Of a stretch of DNA of 64,000 nt, positions 1 to 7,560 are shown in pieces (the first letter of the stretch is position 1; every line of letters starts with the position of its first letter). The notes under the pieces were generated by a model. That model was not told the DNA's origin, ran no database searches, and saw nothing but the letters and a program-made list of their open reading frames with translations. The position numbers were made by a program, and so were the translations under genes. Origin of the DNA: Shewanella litoralis (GTDB taxonomy: Bacteria; Pseudomonadota; Gammaproteobacteria; Enterobacterales; Shewanellaceae); assembly GCF_009828585.1 (NCBI RefSeq), contig NZ_WSRZ01000007.1, positions 104,172 to 168,171 of the forward strand, in the 5' to 3' direction.

Positions 1-909
1 GAGTGTGGTTGTGGTATGGCTATTAGCAAGATGTTGGTACCAATCTTTACCATTTGGTAATCCCCACCAACCGTCAGATGCGCGTGATTTAGGTAAGTAA
101 ACTTGCTGAATATAATCACGTAACCCTTTCAAGGCAGGTAATAACTCAGCGTCGATAACCGTAGTATATTGTTGTGTAAGATTGGCTTTTTGCTCTGCAG
201 TAAAACCATCAGGCAATAAATTGATTGGCGAATAAAATAGGCTATTTTGAGCCGAATCGACTAATTGAGCATCCAATTGAGGAATGATTCGTTCAACAAG
301 TACTTTAGGCAGTACCACTTTACTGGCAATACCTTCATCCATACGTTGCTGGGCTAATTCAATCCACTGAATAAAGCCCCGTAACCGAGAGATCCAATGT
401 TGATAATCTTCTACGGTTTTAAAAGGCTGTGCACTTTCACCAGTACCCAATTGAACCATGGTAAAAACGGTACTATAGAACTGATTAATAGGTAAAAAAC
501 GTTCTGGATACGTTTCACCAATAAGCTCCATGTTGCGATCATATACAAACATGTCATAGCTGAGCTTCAGGGCTGGAGATAATTGGCCAACATCGATTGA
601 CTTCGCCTCATCAAAATAACGGCTATTTAATTGGTGGCGTTGTGTTAAATATTGATCAGTTAATGCCCCACCAAATTGGTCGTTATAATCATTTACCCCA
701 ACAAAAGTTGCGTAAATAGGCTCTAGTTTCAGTTGCTCATTAAAAAAAGCATCAACCATAGCTAAGTATTGCTCGGAAGCGGTTTGTTCTATCGCTTCCG
801 CTACGGGAGCTGGAGATGTATTGACAGACTCAGAAGTTTTAGCGCTATCAGAACACCCCTGAGTCGCTAATAATAGTGACACAGACAGTGCCAATAAAGT
901 TTTATTCAT
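1..909 (-). CDS. DUF885 family lipoprotein, N-terminal part
   Basis: The gene runs off the left edge; 303 codons are visible from the ATG at 909. An AAGGA ribosome site lies just upstream. The product starts with a lipoprotein signal (MNKTLLALSVSLLLATQGC), so Cys19 should be lipidated. After a Ser/Ala/Pro linker comes a helical region with the pattern of DUF885 proteins (FFNEQLKLEPIYATFVGVND near residue 60; RFLPINQFYS near 130). DUF885 members are large secreted proteins, some related to zinc peptidases; the HEXXH region would lie outside the window, so activity cannot be judged. The family call rests on remembered similarity. Confidence 0.75.
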   Translation of the reverse strand, partial: MNKTLLALSVSLLLATQGCSDSAKTSESVNTSPAPVAEAIEQTASEQYLAMVDAFFNEQLKLEPIYATFVGVNDYNDQFGGALTDQYLTQRHQLNSRYFDEAKSIDVGQLSPALKLSYDMFVYDRNMELIGETYPERFLPINQFYSTVFTMVQLGTGESAQPFKTVEDYQHWISRLRGFIQWIELAQQRMDEGIASKVVLPKVLVERIIPQLDAQLVDSAQNSLFYSPINLLPDGFTAEQKANLTQQYTTVIDAELLPALKGLRDYIQQVYLPKSRASDGWWGLPNGKDWYQHLANSHTTTTL

Positions 910-1116
910 TGTTATTATTCCTTAACACAGCACAAGCTCATTAACTATGAGTCGTCAGTACACATGCCTGACGTTAATCATTGGTAACAAACAGAAACCA
1001 AACCACGATGCTTATATTGTATCGATGCCAAGACATACATGAAACTAAACTTATTCAAATACACATAAATTAACAATTTAATATTTAACGCTTCAAAACC
1101 TATTGATAAAAAGCAA

Positions 1117-1146
1117 TAAAAAAGCCCCTAAAAAGGGGCTTTTTTT
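1117..1146. terminator. bidirectional rho-independent terminator
   Basis: An 8-bp perfect stem (AAGCCCCT / AGGGGCTT, loop AAAA) has an A-run on one side and a T-run on the other. It can end the TonB operon (minus) and stop readthrough in the other direction. Confidence 0.85.
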
Positions 1147-1161
1147 ACATGCTTAGAGCAG

Positions 1162-2409
1162 TTAAAGCGTGACGTTGTGAATACGCGCTTTTTCTTTAAT
1201 ATAAGAAATATAGCTTCTTGCACTACGTTCAGTCTTCTTATCATTGGCAGCGAGTACTGCACGGTTATAAGCTGACTTGTACTTTTTCAAACTTAAGTAT
1301 GCTAAAGCTAGCTCAAACTGAGCTTCGCCTGGGTTGTCAATGCCTGCATCGAGCGCTTTTTTCAGCACTGGTATAGCATCATTGAACTTTTGATCTAAAG
1401 CTAAGATACGACCTTGCTTTAAGAACAAATCACCCTTGCCGCTAATCGCCGCAGCTTTACCGTAGTAAGTCGCCGCTTCTTTTAGCTCTTTAGCATTATG
1501 ATAAAAACCAGCTAGAGTCGATAAGCTCTTCTCGTTTTCAGCAATTAGACCAGACTTCATGTGCTTTTCAAAAATCGTAGCCGCTTTATAAGGTGAACCC
1601 TTTTGCGCTAACAATTGAGCTAAACGAGTAATATTACCGTCTGTCTCTAAAAAGCCATTTTTATAAGCCAAATCATAAGTCGCTAATGATTTATCATAAT
1701 CTTCAGTCATTAAGTAAAACTGAGCTAACTGAACCCATAGACGTTTATCGTCTTGGAACAAAGGCACCATAATTTCGAGAACTTTTACGGCATCTTTGTA
1801 CTTTTTCTGGTTAAAGAAAGCAGTTAACTTCATCTGATACAAACCTTTATCAGGCGTTTCAGCTAAAGATAACCCTTTATCAGCTACTTGCAGTACTTTG
1901 TTCCACTCTTTTAACTCAGTATGGGCAATACCAATACGGCGATACATTTGAGCATCAGCCTTACAGGTAAAGTCCATCCATTTGTAATAGTATGGAATCG
2001 CTTCTTTAAATTTACGTTCTTGAAGTAATAAATCAGCATACAAACGCATTGTTGCAGCATGATCTGTTCCGCCAAGAATATCAGCATCGACAGCAGTCTT
2101 TAAATATTTGATTGCTGTACCCATCTGACCTTTTTCAGCGTAGAAGTTACCTAACATACGATCGACATAAGCTTTGTCGAAATCGTTTTTAGCATTAGCT
2201 TCAAGCAATATTGAAATCGCTTGGTCTAAATTACCTTCGGTGTACGCTTCAAAAGATTTTTGAACTTTTTTCGCTGCACTTTCGCCTACTGCACGAGATT
2301 GACGTTTATCAATTTCACACTTTTCAGCGGCGAATGCAGCACCAGACAACATTGTACTTGTACAGACAGAAAGTAATAACGCTGTAGCGATACTAGTAAC
2401 TTTACGCAT
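1162..2409 (-). CDS. TPR protein of the TonB2-type operon
   Basis: This is a 415-residue exported protein with a signal peptide ending near AAFA-AEKC (residues 25-31). The rest is tandem tetratricopeptide-like helical repeats (for example LDQAISILLEANAKNDFDKA near 60 and YLSLKKYKSAYNRAV near 370). It is the last gene of the DUF3450-ttpC-exbB-exbD-tonB operon. Its ATG overlaps the tonB stop (TAATG), with a GGGAGG ribosome site before it. A TPR protein in this position is usual in Vibrio and Shewanella TonB2-type loci. It probably scaffolds the energy-transducing complex in the periplasm; the exact role is inference. Confidence 0.85.
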   Translation of the reverse strand: MRKVTSIATALLLSVCTSTMLSGAAFAAEKCEIDKRQSRAVGESAAKKVQKSFEAYTEGNLDQAISILLEANAKNDFDKAYVDRMLGNFYAEKGQMGTAIKYLKTAVDADILGGTDHAATMRLYADLLLQERKFKEAIPYYYKWMDFTCKADAQMYRRIGIAHTELKEWNKVLQVADKGLSLAETPDKGLYQMKLTAFFNQKKYKDAVKVLEIMVPLFQDDKRLWVQLAQFYLMTEDYDKSLATYDLAYKNGFLETDGNITRLAQLLAQKGSPYKAATIFEKHMKSGLIAENEKSLSTLAGFYHNAKELKEAATYYGKAAAISGKGDLFLKQGRILALDQKFNDAIPVLKKALDAGIDNPGEAQFELALAYLSLKKYKSAYNRAVLAANDKKTERSARSYISYIKEKARIHNVTL

Positions 2410-3029
2410 TATCTACCTCCCTTCTCTAAAGTAAAATCTAGTTGTACTGTCATGCCAGGTTGTCTTAATGGTTTACCATCAACAATTTTTGGCTTGTATT
2501 TCCACTTTTTCAATGCGCGAATCGCTTCACGATCGAATAAACGCTTAGGTTCTGCCTTGATAACCGATACATCATCAACACCACCTAGTTCGTTAATTGT
2601 AAAGGTAAGTTGAACCCAACCCTCTTTACCATCACGAGCTGCAGCAATTGGATACTGAGGCTCAATACGAACGATAGGCGTAGCATCACCATCACGGGTC
2701 ATCATGTTGCCAAGCTTGAAACCTGTACTTGGACCACCAGCTTCAATCCCACCCATATTAAACGCCAAGTTGGTGTCAATATTAGATGATGAATCAGGCG
2801 GAGTAGTATCCGGCTTCGGCGGCTGCTCCGGTGGTGGAGGTGGCTTAGGTGTAACCCTTGGTTTTTTCTGTGCCTTCGAATCCTGTTTATCCATCGTAAT
2901 TTCAATAACAGGGGTTTCCGCTGAGTCGCCGTTGCGCTGCGCACCGCCGCCGACTAGGAAAGCCATGAAAGCAAACAGCCCAAAAGTCACTGCAGCACCA
3001 ATGATTATTGATACGAGTGCTCTTAGCAT
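2409..3029 (-). CDS. tonB: TonB family energy transducer
   Basis: This is a short TonB of about 206 residues. It has one N-terminal membrane segment (SIIIGAAVTFGLFAFMAFLV), a proline-rich periplasmic spacer (KPPPPPEQPPKPDTTPP), and a C-terminal TonB fold with EGWVQLTFTINELGGVDDV and ALKKWKYKP. It transfers proton-motive energy from ExbB/ExbD to outer-membrane receptors. I prefer the ATG at 3029 (MLRALVS) because GGGGA lies 9 bases upstream; the ATG at 3038 is an alternative and a longer TTG start at 3065 is unlikely. The start lies inside or just past the exbD stop, implying translational coupling. Confidence 0.92.
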   Translation of the reverse strand: MLRALVSIIIGAAVTFGLFAFMAFLVGGGAQRNGDSAETPVIEITMDKQDSKAQKKPRVTPKPPPPPEQPPKPDTTPPDSSSNIDTNLAFNMGGIEAGGPSTGFKLGNMMTRDGDATPIVRIEPQYPIAAARDGKEGWVQLTFTINELGGVDDVSVIKAEPKRLFDREAIRALKKWKYKPKIVDGKPLRQPGMTVQLDFTLEKGGR

Positions 3030-3030
3030 A

Positions 3031-3435
3031 TTACTCATTCCCCGCTGATACTGAAATTTTGTCAATACCCGCAGCTTTCACGTTATCAAGGACTTTAACA
3101 ACCAAACCATGCTGGGTGTCTTTGTCTGCTTGAATCAATACAGCTGCTTCTGGTGCTTCAGCTAACATACGCTCAACGTTAGCCGTTACACGTTCGATAT
3201 CAACCTGACGGTTTTCCATCATAATGACGCCAGTTTTGCTGATGCCAATAAAGATGTTTGCCGATGGTTTAGACGTAGCCTGTGACGCTTTAGGCTTGTT
3301 GTAGTCTAAGCCAGATGGCTTAACAAACGATGTTGTTACAATAAAGAAGATCAGCATGATAAACACGATGTCTAGCATCGGGGTCATATCAATTTGAGCT
3401 TCCTCTTCCATACTGGAATGCTTCTTACGTGCCAT
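3031..3435 (-). CDS. exbD: ExbD/TolR family biopolymer transport protein
   Basis: This is a 134-residue protein with a short cytoplasmic N terminus, one membrane helix and a periplasmic domain. The signature DMTPMLDIVFIMLIFFIVTT carries the membrane Asp that ExbD/TolR proteins use for proton conduction. The start chosen is ATG 3435 (MARKKHSS), with a GAGAG ribosome site 7 bases upstream; a TTG two codons earlier also opens the frame. The neighbours exbB and tonB make this the ExbD subunit of a TonB complex rather than TolR. Confidence 0.93.
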   Translation of the reverse strand: MARKKHSSMEEEAQIDMTPMLDIVFIMLIFFIVTTSFVKPSGLDYNKPKASQATSKPSANIFIGISKTGVIMMENRQVDIERVTANVERMLAEAPEAAVLIQADKDTQHGLVVKVLDNVKAAGIDKISVSAGNE

Positions 3436-3448
3436 GTTCAATCTCTCT

Positions 3449-3976
3449 CTAGTGGTGAGGCATGCTGTCTTTTAGCTTTTCTAAACTGATTCTCATTTTT
3501 GAGTCTAAACGAGTGCTAAAGAAAACACCCGATAGCGCTGCAACCATTCCTGCCATAGTCGGCATTGTGGCCATAGAGATACCAGCGGCCATTAAACGAG
3601 CATTACTCGTCCCCTGGACTGCCATCACATCGAATACTGAAATCATACCGGTTACGGTACCTAATAAACCAATCATTGGACAAATGGCTACTAGGGTTTT
3701 GATTAACAGCATACGTGCATTCAAATCTTGCTTCGCTTGGGATACCCAAGCTTCACGGATACGGTGAGCATGCCAAGAAGTTGTTTCTTCTCTTGCTTCC
3801 CATGAGGCGATTACCGCTTGATGTTGTTTTGGTGATATCCAATTTAGATACCAATAACGCTCAAGCATTAACACCCACATTAGGAATAGCACTGCTGCAA
3901 CCAACCAGAGGACATCGCCTCCGGAGGCCATGAAGCCCCTGACGGAATCCCATACGTCCATCAGGATTAGCATCAT
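3449..3976 (-). CDS. exbB: ExbB/TolQ family proton channel protein
   Basis: This 175-residue protein has membrane segments near residues 15-40, 90-115 and 130-155, and the conserved MotA/TolQ/ExbB core (MLLIKTLVAICPMIGLLGTV, then MAAGISMATMPTMAGMVAAL). It is the compact ExbB2 type. Its ATG overlaps the upstream ttpC stop (TAATG). Together with ExbD it forms the inner-membrane proton channel that drives TonB. The larger ttpC product upstream carries a second ExbB-like domain, the usual composition of TtpC-dependent TonB2 systems. Confidence 0.93.
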   Translation of the reverse strand: MMLILMDVWDSVRGFMASGGDVLWLVAAVLFLMWVLMLERYWYLNWISPKQHQAVIASWEAREETTSWHAHRIREAWVSQAKQDLNARMLLIKTLVAICPMIGLLGTVTGMISVFDVMAVQGTSNARLMAAGISMATMPTMAGMVAALSGVFFSTRLDSKMRISLEKLKDSMPHH

Positions 3977-5331
3977 TAGTCAGCCCTCTTCTCAGCATGT
4001 TCTGCAATAATACCAGCACTTTGCTCTTCAAGAACTTGAACGATAGACTTGCTACGAGCAACAACTACAGCGTGTAATAACATTAACGGTAGAGCGGCGA
4101 TTAGACCTTGAACCGTTGTGATAAGCGCCATAGAAATACCACCAGCCATCAATTTAGGGTCACCAGTACCGAATAACTGAATTGATTGGAAGGTTGCGAT
4201 CATACCAGTAACAGTACCTAATAGACCCATCATAGGCGCGATAGCAGCGATAACTTTAATGATTGAAATACGAGCTTCTAAAGCTGGTGTTTCTTTTAAA
4301 ATAGCTTCGTCAAGTTTTAACTCTAATGTTTCAACATCAACATCTTTGTTTGACTGATACACTTTTAAAATGCGACCTAGAGCATTATTGCCTGGGTTAT
4401 CGATGTTCTTACGCTGACTATTCACTTTACCGCCAATAACAGTAAGTGTAACTAGACGCTCAAGGGCAATTAATGCACCTAAGGCAAGTAGAGCCAAAAT
4501 AATATAACCAATAGTACCACCGGCTTCTAAACGGTCTTCAAGGCTAGCCTTGTTAGTGAAGATGTTTAGTAGTACACCGCGTGCTGGGTCAATATAGAAA
4601 GGAGCTGTACCTGATGTGGTATTTTCCCATGAACCAACTGCACTGACTTGATAGCCTTCAGGTTGCTGTGATAATTGCTGGATCAAACCTAATTCTGGCT
4701 TGTAAACAACATATTTACCTTCAGCCGTTAAGTTAAAAGGACCTACACGGTGAATAGAAGTATTCACAACGTTACCGTCGATAGCAGTAACCGCGCCGTC
4801 AAACTTAACAACTTTACCAGACTGAACCATTTCAAATAATTGAGCTTCCCAGAATTGTTCTAGTTCTTCAATTTTTGGTAATGATTTACGTGCACCTAAG
4901 TCAGCAATGAAAGCATCACGACCAGGGAATTGCGCACTGATGTTAGATGCAGCAATTTTACCAGCGAAATCGCCTGCTTCACCTTTAACAACACCAAACA
5001 TTTCACCCAAGTCACCTTGAGCAGTTTTTAAGTCTTCTTCTAACTGAGCAATTTTACGCTCGTTGTCTAAGAAAGCTTGGTTTAAATCTTTACCACGTTG
5101 TTTCTCTGCAGCTAAAGCGTCTTTTTCACGCTTAAGTAGAGCAGCTTTATCGCCACGTTCTGCTTGGAATTCTCTCTCGCGCTTAGCGTTAGTTTGGCCT
5201 TCGTTAGCACGATCAACTTTAACTTGTTGTAGCAGTTGGTCGATAGTTTTTGGTGCATCAGCAGCAGAAACCATACCAGCTGTTAAAGAGAAAGTTGCAG
5301 CCACTAGCGCTGATGTAATTAACTTCTTCAT
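3976..5331 (-). CDS. ttpC: TtpC-like MotA/TolQ/ExbB protein with periplasmic coiled coil
   Basis: This 451-residue protein has an N-terminal signal-like segment (MKKLITSALVAATFSLTAG), then a charged coiled coil (about residues 30-115) rich in Glu, Lys and Gln. A periplasmic region follows to about 270, then a membrane helix (GYIILALLALGALIALERL), and a C-terminal MotA/TolQ/ExbB domain (IAPMMGLLGTVTGMIATFQS; GGISMALITTVQGLIAALPL). This layout matches TtpC, the extra component that Vibrio TonB2 systems need. The ATG overlaps the DUF3450 stop (TAATG). Confidence 0.9.
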   Translation of the reverse strand: MKKLITSALVAATFSLTAGMVSAADAPKTIDQLLQQVKVDRANEGQTNAKREREFQAERGDKAALLKREKDALAAEKQRGKDLNQAFLDNERKIAQLEEDLKTAQGDLGEMFGVVKGEAGDFAGKIAASNISAQFPGRDAFIADLGARKSLPKIEELEQFWEAQLFEMVQSGKVVKFDGAVTAIDGNVVNTSIHRVGPFNLTAEGKYVVYKPELGLIQQLSQQPEGYQVSAVGSWENTTSGTAPFYIDPARGVLLNIFTNKASLEDRLEAGGTIGYIILALLALGALIALERLVTLTVIGGKVNSQRKNIDNPGNNALGRILKVYQSNKDVDVETLELKLDEAILKETPALEARISIIKVIAAIAPMMGLLGTVTGMIATFQSIQLFGTGDPKLMAGGISMALITTVQGLIAALPLMLLHAVVVARSKSIVQVLEEQSAGIIAEHAEKRAD

Positions 5332-6113
5332 TATTGTGCAGTCTCCGCAGCAGGAATTGGTAATGCGAATAGGTCTAGAGCGCCTTGCTTACGAGCAATG
5401 CGAATACCTTTAGTAATATCGCGTAAGTAGCTGTCTTCTAACTTGTTCCAAGTTTTAGCGTCAGCGTCATACATCCATGCTGTTTTCTGATCTAAGCTTT
5501 GTGCGTAAAGTGCAACACGACCAAGGTTAAAGAAGTCAACTAACACTTCTTTGCCGTCTAAGCTTAATTTACCAGTGTGAACTGCAACGAAACTACCGTA
5601 TTCACGCTCAATGCTATAAGCATCAAGGATTAGACGGTATTTTTCAGCAAGAGTAACCTCTGCAGTGTTAAGAATGCTCTTTAGATTTTCAACACGTTCT
5701 TTACGAACTTCTGAGTTGAATGGAAGATCTAGATTAACAAACTGATCTAGCGCCTCAACCATTTTGAACATTAATGGAACAACACCTTGACGTAATTTAT
5801 CAACACCATTGATGTCGGTTTGAATTGAATCAAGTGTTTTTTGTTGATCAGCTACCAAGCCTGCAACGTAATCATTATAAGATTTTAATGACTCACGCTC
5901 ATCAGCGACGCTGCCATACTCAAAAAGCATGTCTTGTGCTTGGTCAAAATATTTGTCGACTTTCTGTTGTGACGCAGCAGAAGCAGCATGAAGACTGCTA
6001 TCAGCTTTTTGAACGTCAGCTAGAGGACCTGCAACAACGAAGTTGCTACCAGCTAAAGCCAGTGCGCCAACAAGTGCAGTAGCGATTTTTGTTCTATTGC
6101 TTACCTTGGACAT
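5331..6113 (-). CDS. DUF3450 family protein, first gene of the TonB2-type operon
   Basis: This is a 260-residue exported protein with a signal peptide (KIATALVGALALAGSNFVVA) and a long helical, probably coiled-coil region (residues 30-170). It is a DUF3450-type protein, the normal partner upstream of ttpC in Shewanella and Vibrio TonB2 loci. Its biochemical role is unknown to me. The start is ATG 6113 (MSKVSNRTK), with GGGA just upstream; a TTG at 6122 extends the frame. All six genes downstream are on the same strand with overlaps or very small gaps, so the main promoter is probably in 6114-6486. Confidence 0.85.
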   Translation of the reverse strand: MSKVSNRTKIATALVGALALAGSNFVVAGPLADVQKADSSLHAASAASQQKVDKYFDQAQDMLFEYGSVADERESLKSYNDYVAGLVADQQKTLDSIQTDINGVDKLRQGVVPLMFKMVEALDQFVNLDLPFNSEVRKERVENLKSILNTAEVTLAEKYRLILDAYSIEREYGSFVAVHTGKLSLDGKEVLVDFFNLGRVALYAQSLDQKTAWMYDADAKTWNKLEDSYLRDITKGIRIARKQGALDLFALPIPAAETAQ

Positions 6114-6486
6114 AGTTCCCAACCAATTTGAAGTGAATTAAAAAGTTTTACTTTGAGGCAAATAACGAATGATAAAAATTTGTTATCAATGTTAATTCAA
6201 CTAAGTGTGTCTTTTTCTTGTGATTGTTAGTTTTTCTTCCCTTTTCTACGCCAGCTAAGGCGCAGACCCGTTGGCATCATTTCACAAAATGTTGACCTGT
6301 GTCAACATTTGCAAAGCGTAAAAACTAGTGGAAAGAGCAGTTAAATAGATGAATGTAAACGAAAGGTGAATAAATATACATCTTCAACATAAATTTGTAG
6401 TAAATCTATGATACCTAAAAAAGGTCAACGATGTTAAATCATTGACTTAAAGCAAAAAAAATACCAATTTTAATCGCTAGCTATAT
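6114..6486. promoter_or_regulatory. upstream region of the TonB2-type operon with a 19-bp dyad
   Basis: This gene-free stretch must hold the operon promoter. A perfect inverted repeat TGATAA-N7-TTATCA lies at 6170-6188, 57 bp before the DUF3450 start. It has Fur-box-like half-sites, but the spacing differs from the usual overlapping 7-1-7 Fur arrangement. No convincing -10/-35 pair was picked out. A Fur role is only a possibility. Confidence 0.35.
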
Positions 6487-7458
6487 CTAAACTTCACAAT
6501 TTTCAATTTTTCTGGCATCTAAATACCAGCCTAAAATTTCTTTTTGCTCATTTTTAAGCACTTTTATCTCGTTTATTTCCAATAGATTCTGTTTAAAAAT
6601 ACCAATGAATCTAGCTAATTTATCTTCATCAAAAGAGGCATTAACTAACTCAGTTAATCTAAGCTTTAACGTATCCATCTGTAATTTAATGAATTCAATA
6701 AATTGTTGCTTTTTTGCTAATGGCCAAAATATCCCTTCTTTAAAAAACTGCGCAATAAACATCATTAACTGACTATCTTGTGCAGATAGCTCATCATAGT
6801 TAACTAAATCTTTAATCGCCTGATTAATTTTCACTCGAATACTTTCACACTTAGGATCTTGTTTTATTCTTGCGATATCGTTAGCAGAAGTCATACTTCC
6901 CATCGCGATGGCAATTTCTCGTAAATATTCGACAAGGTCACTTGCCTGAGGGAGTTCAATCAATCTTAATATTTTTTTATTTCGATTCAAGATCATTGAA
7001 TTTCCATGATGAAACACTATCGAGAATTGACCATCTCGCTTAAGTACTCTAGACGCTTCTTTTAGTGACGATTCTATACTGGAATATTCAAACCCAAACT
7101 GCGACATGTAAAGATCAATTGACTCATTCTCAAAAGGTAACGTTTCGCAGGCTGTATTGGATATCAATTCGATTTCAATTGTCGAATTTTCACTCTTAGT
7201 ATTTTCAGATAATTGCACTTCAGCAAGATCAACACCATACACCTTGCCGACTTTGGCACTGTTGCTTAATGATTCTCTTAATAATAAAGGAACAGAACCG
7301 TTACCCGAGCCGACATCAACTGCTACAAAATCAGTTTGTAAACTACTGAAGGTAGGCTCCCAAACAGACTGCAAAATGCCTTCATAATTACCTGATAATG
7401 CATCACCAAATGATGTTGTATGGCCTTGTCGCCAATACTCACTCCAATGATTACTCAT
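6487..7458 (-). CDS. class I SAM-dependent methyltransferase
   Basis: This is a methyltransferase of 323 residues. The SAM-binding motif I is VAVDVGSGNGSVPLLL (about residues 45-60), followed by the acidic loop VYGVDLAEVQLS and a motif IV region IDLYMSQFGFEYS. After this UbiE-like domain comes a helical C-terminal half of about 170 residues with no feature I recognise. The start is ATG 7458 (MSNHWSEYW), because AGAGAG lies just upstream; ATG 7479 is an alternative without a ribosome site. The gene is more AT-rich than its neighbours and sits alone between the TonB operon and a receptor gene, which suggests an accessory gene. The substrate is unknown. Confidence 0.8.
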   Translation of the reverse strand: MSNHWSEYWRQGHTTSFGDALSGNYEGILQSVWEPTFSSLQTDFVAVDVGSGNGSVPLLLRESLSNSAKVGKVYGVDLAEVQLSENTKSENSTIEIELISNTACETLPFENESIDLYMSQFGFEYSSIESSLKEASRVLKRDGQFSIVFHHGNSMILNRNKKILRLIELPQASDLVEYLREIAIAMGSMTSANDIARIKQDPKCESIRVKINQAIKDLVNYDELSAQDSQLMMFIAQFFKEGIFWPLAKKQQFIEFIKLQMDTLKLRLTELVNASFDEDKLARFIGIFKQNLLEINEIKVLKNEQKEILGWYLDARKIENCEV

Positions 7459-7500
7459 ATGAATCTCTCTATTACGCATACGTTTTGAATGTTTAATGAA

Positions 7501-7525
7501 ATAAAAAGGCTCCCGAAGGAGCCTT
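7501..7525 (-). terminator. rho-independent terminator of the TonB-dependent receptor
   Basis: The stem AAGGCTCC / GGAGCCTT with loop CGAA is followed on the minus strand by TTTTTAT. It lies about 35 bp after the receptor stop. Confidence 0.85.
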
Positions 7526-7560
7526 ATTAGTCTAAATAACTAGCAAATGGTGACTAGTGT

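Noticed and set aside
2704-3048. Plus-strand frame opposite tonB
   Set aside because: A Pro/Gly-rich shadow of the tonB proline-rich region on the other strand.
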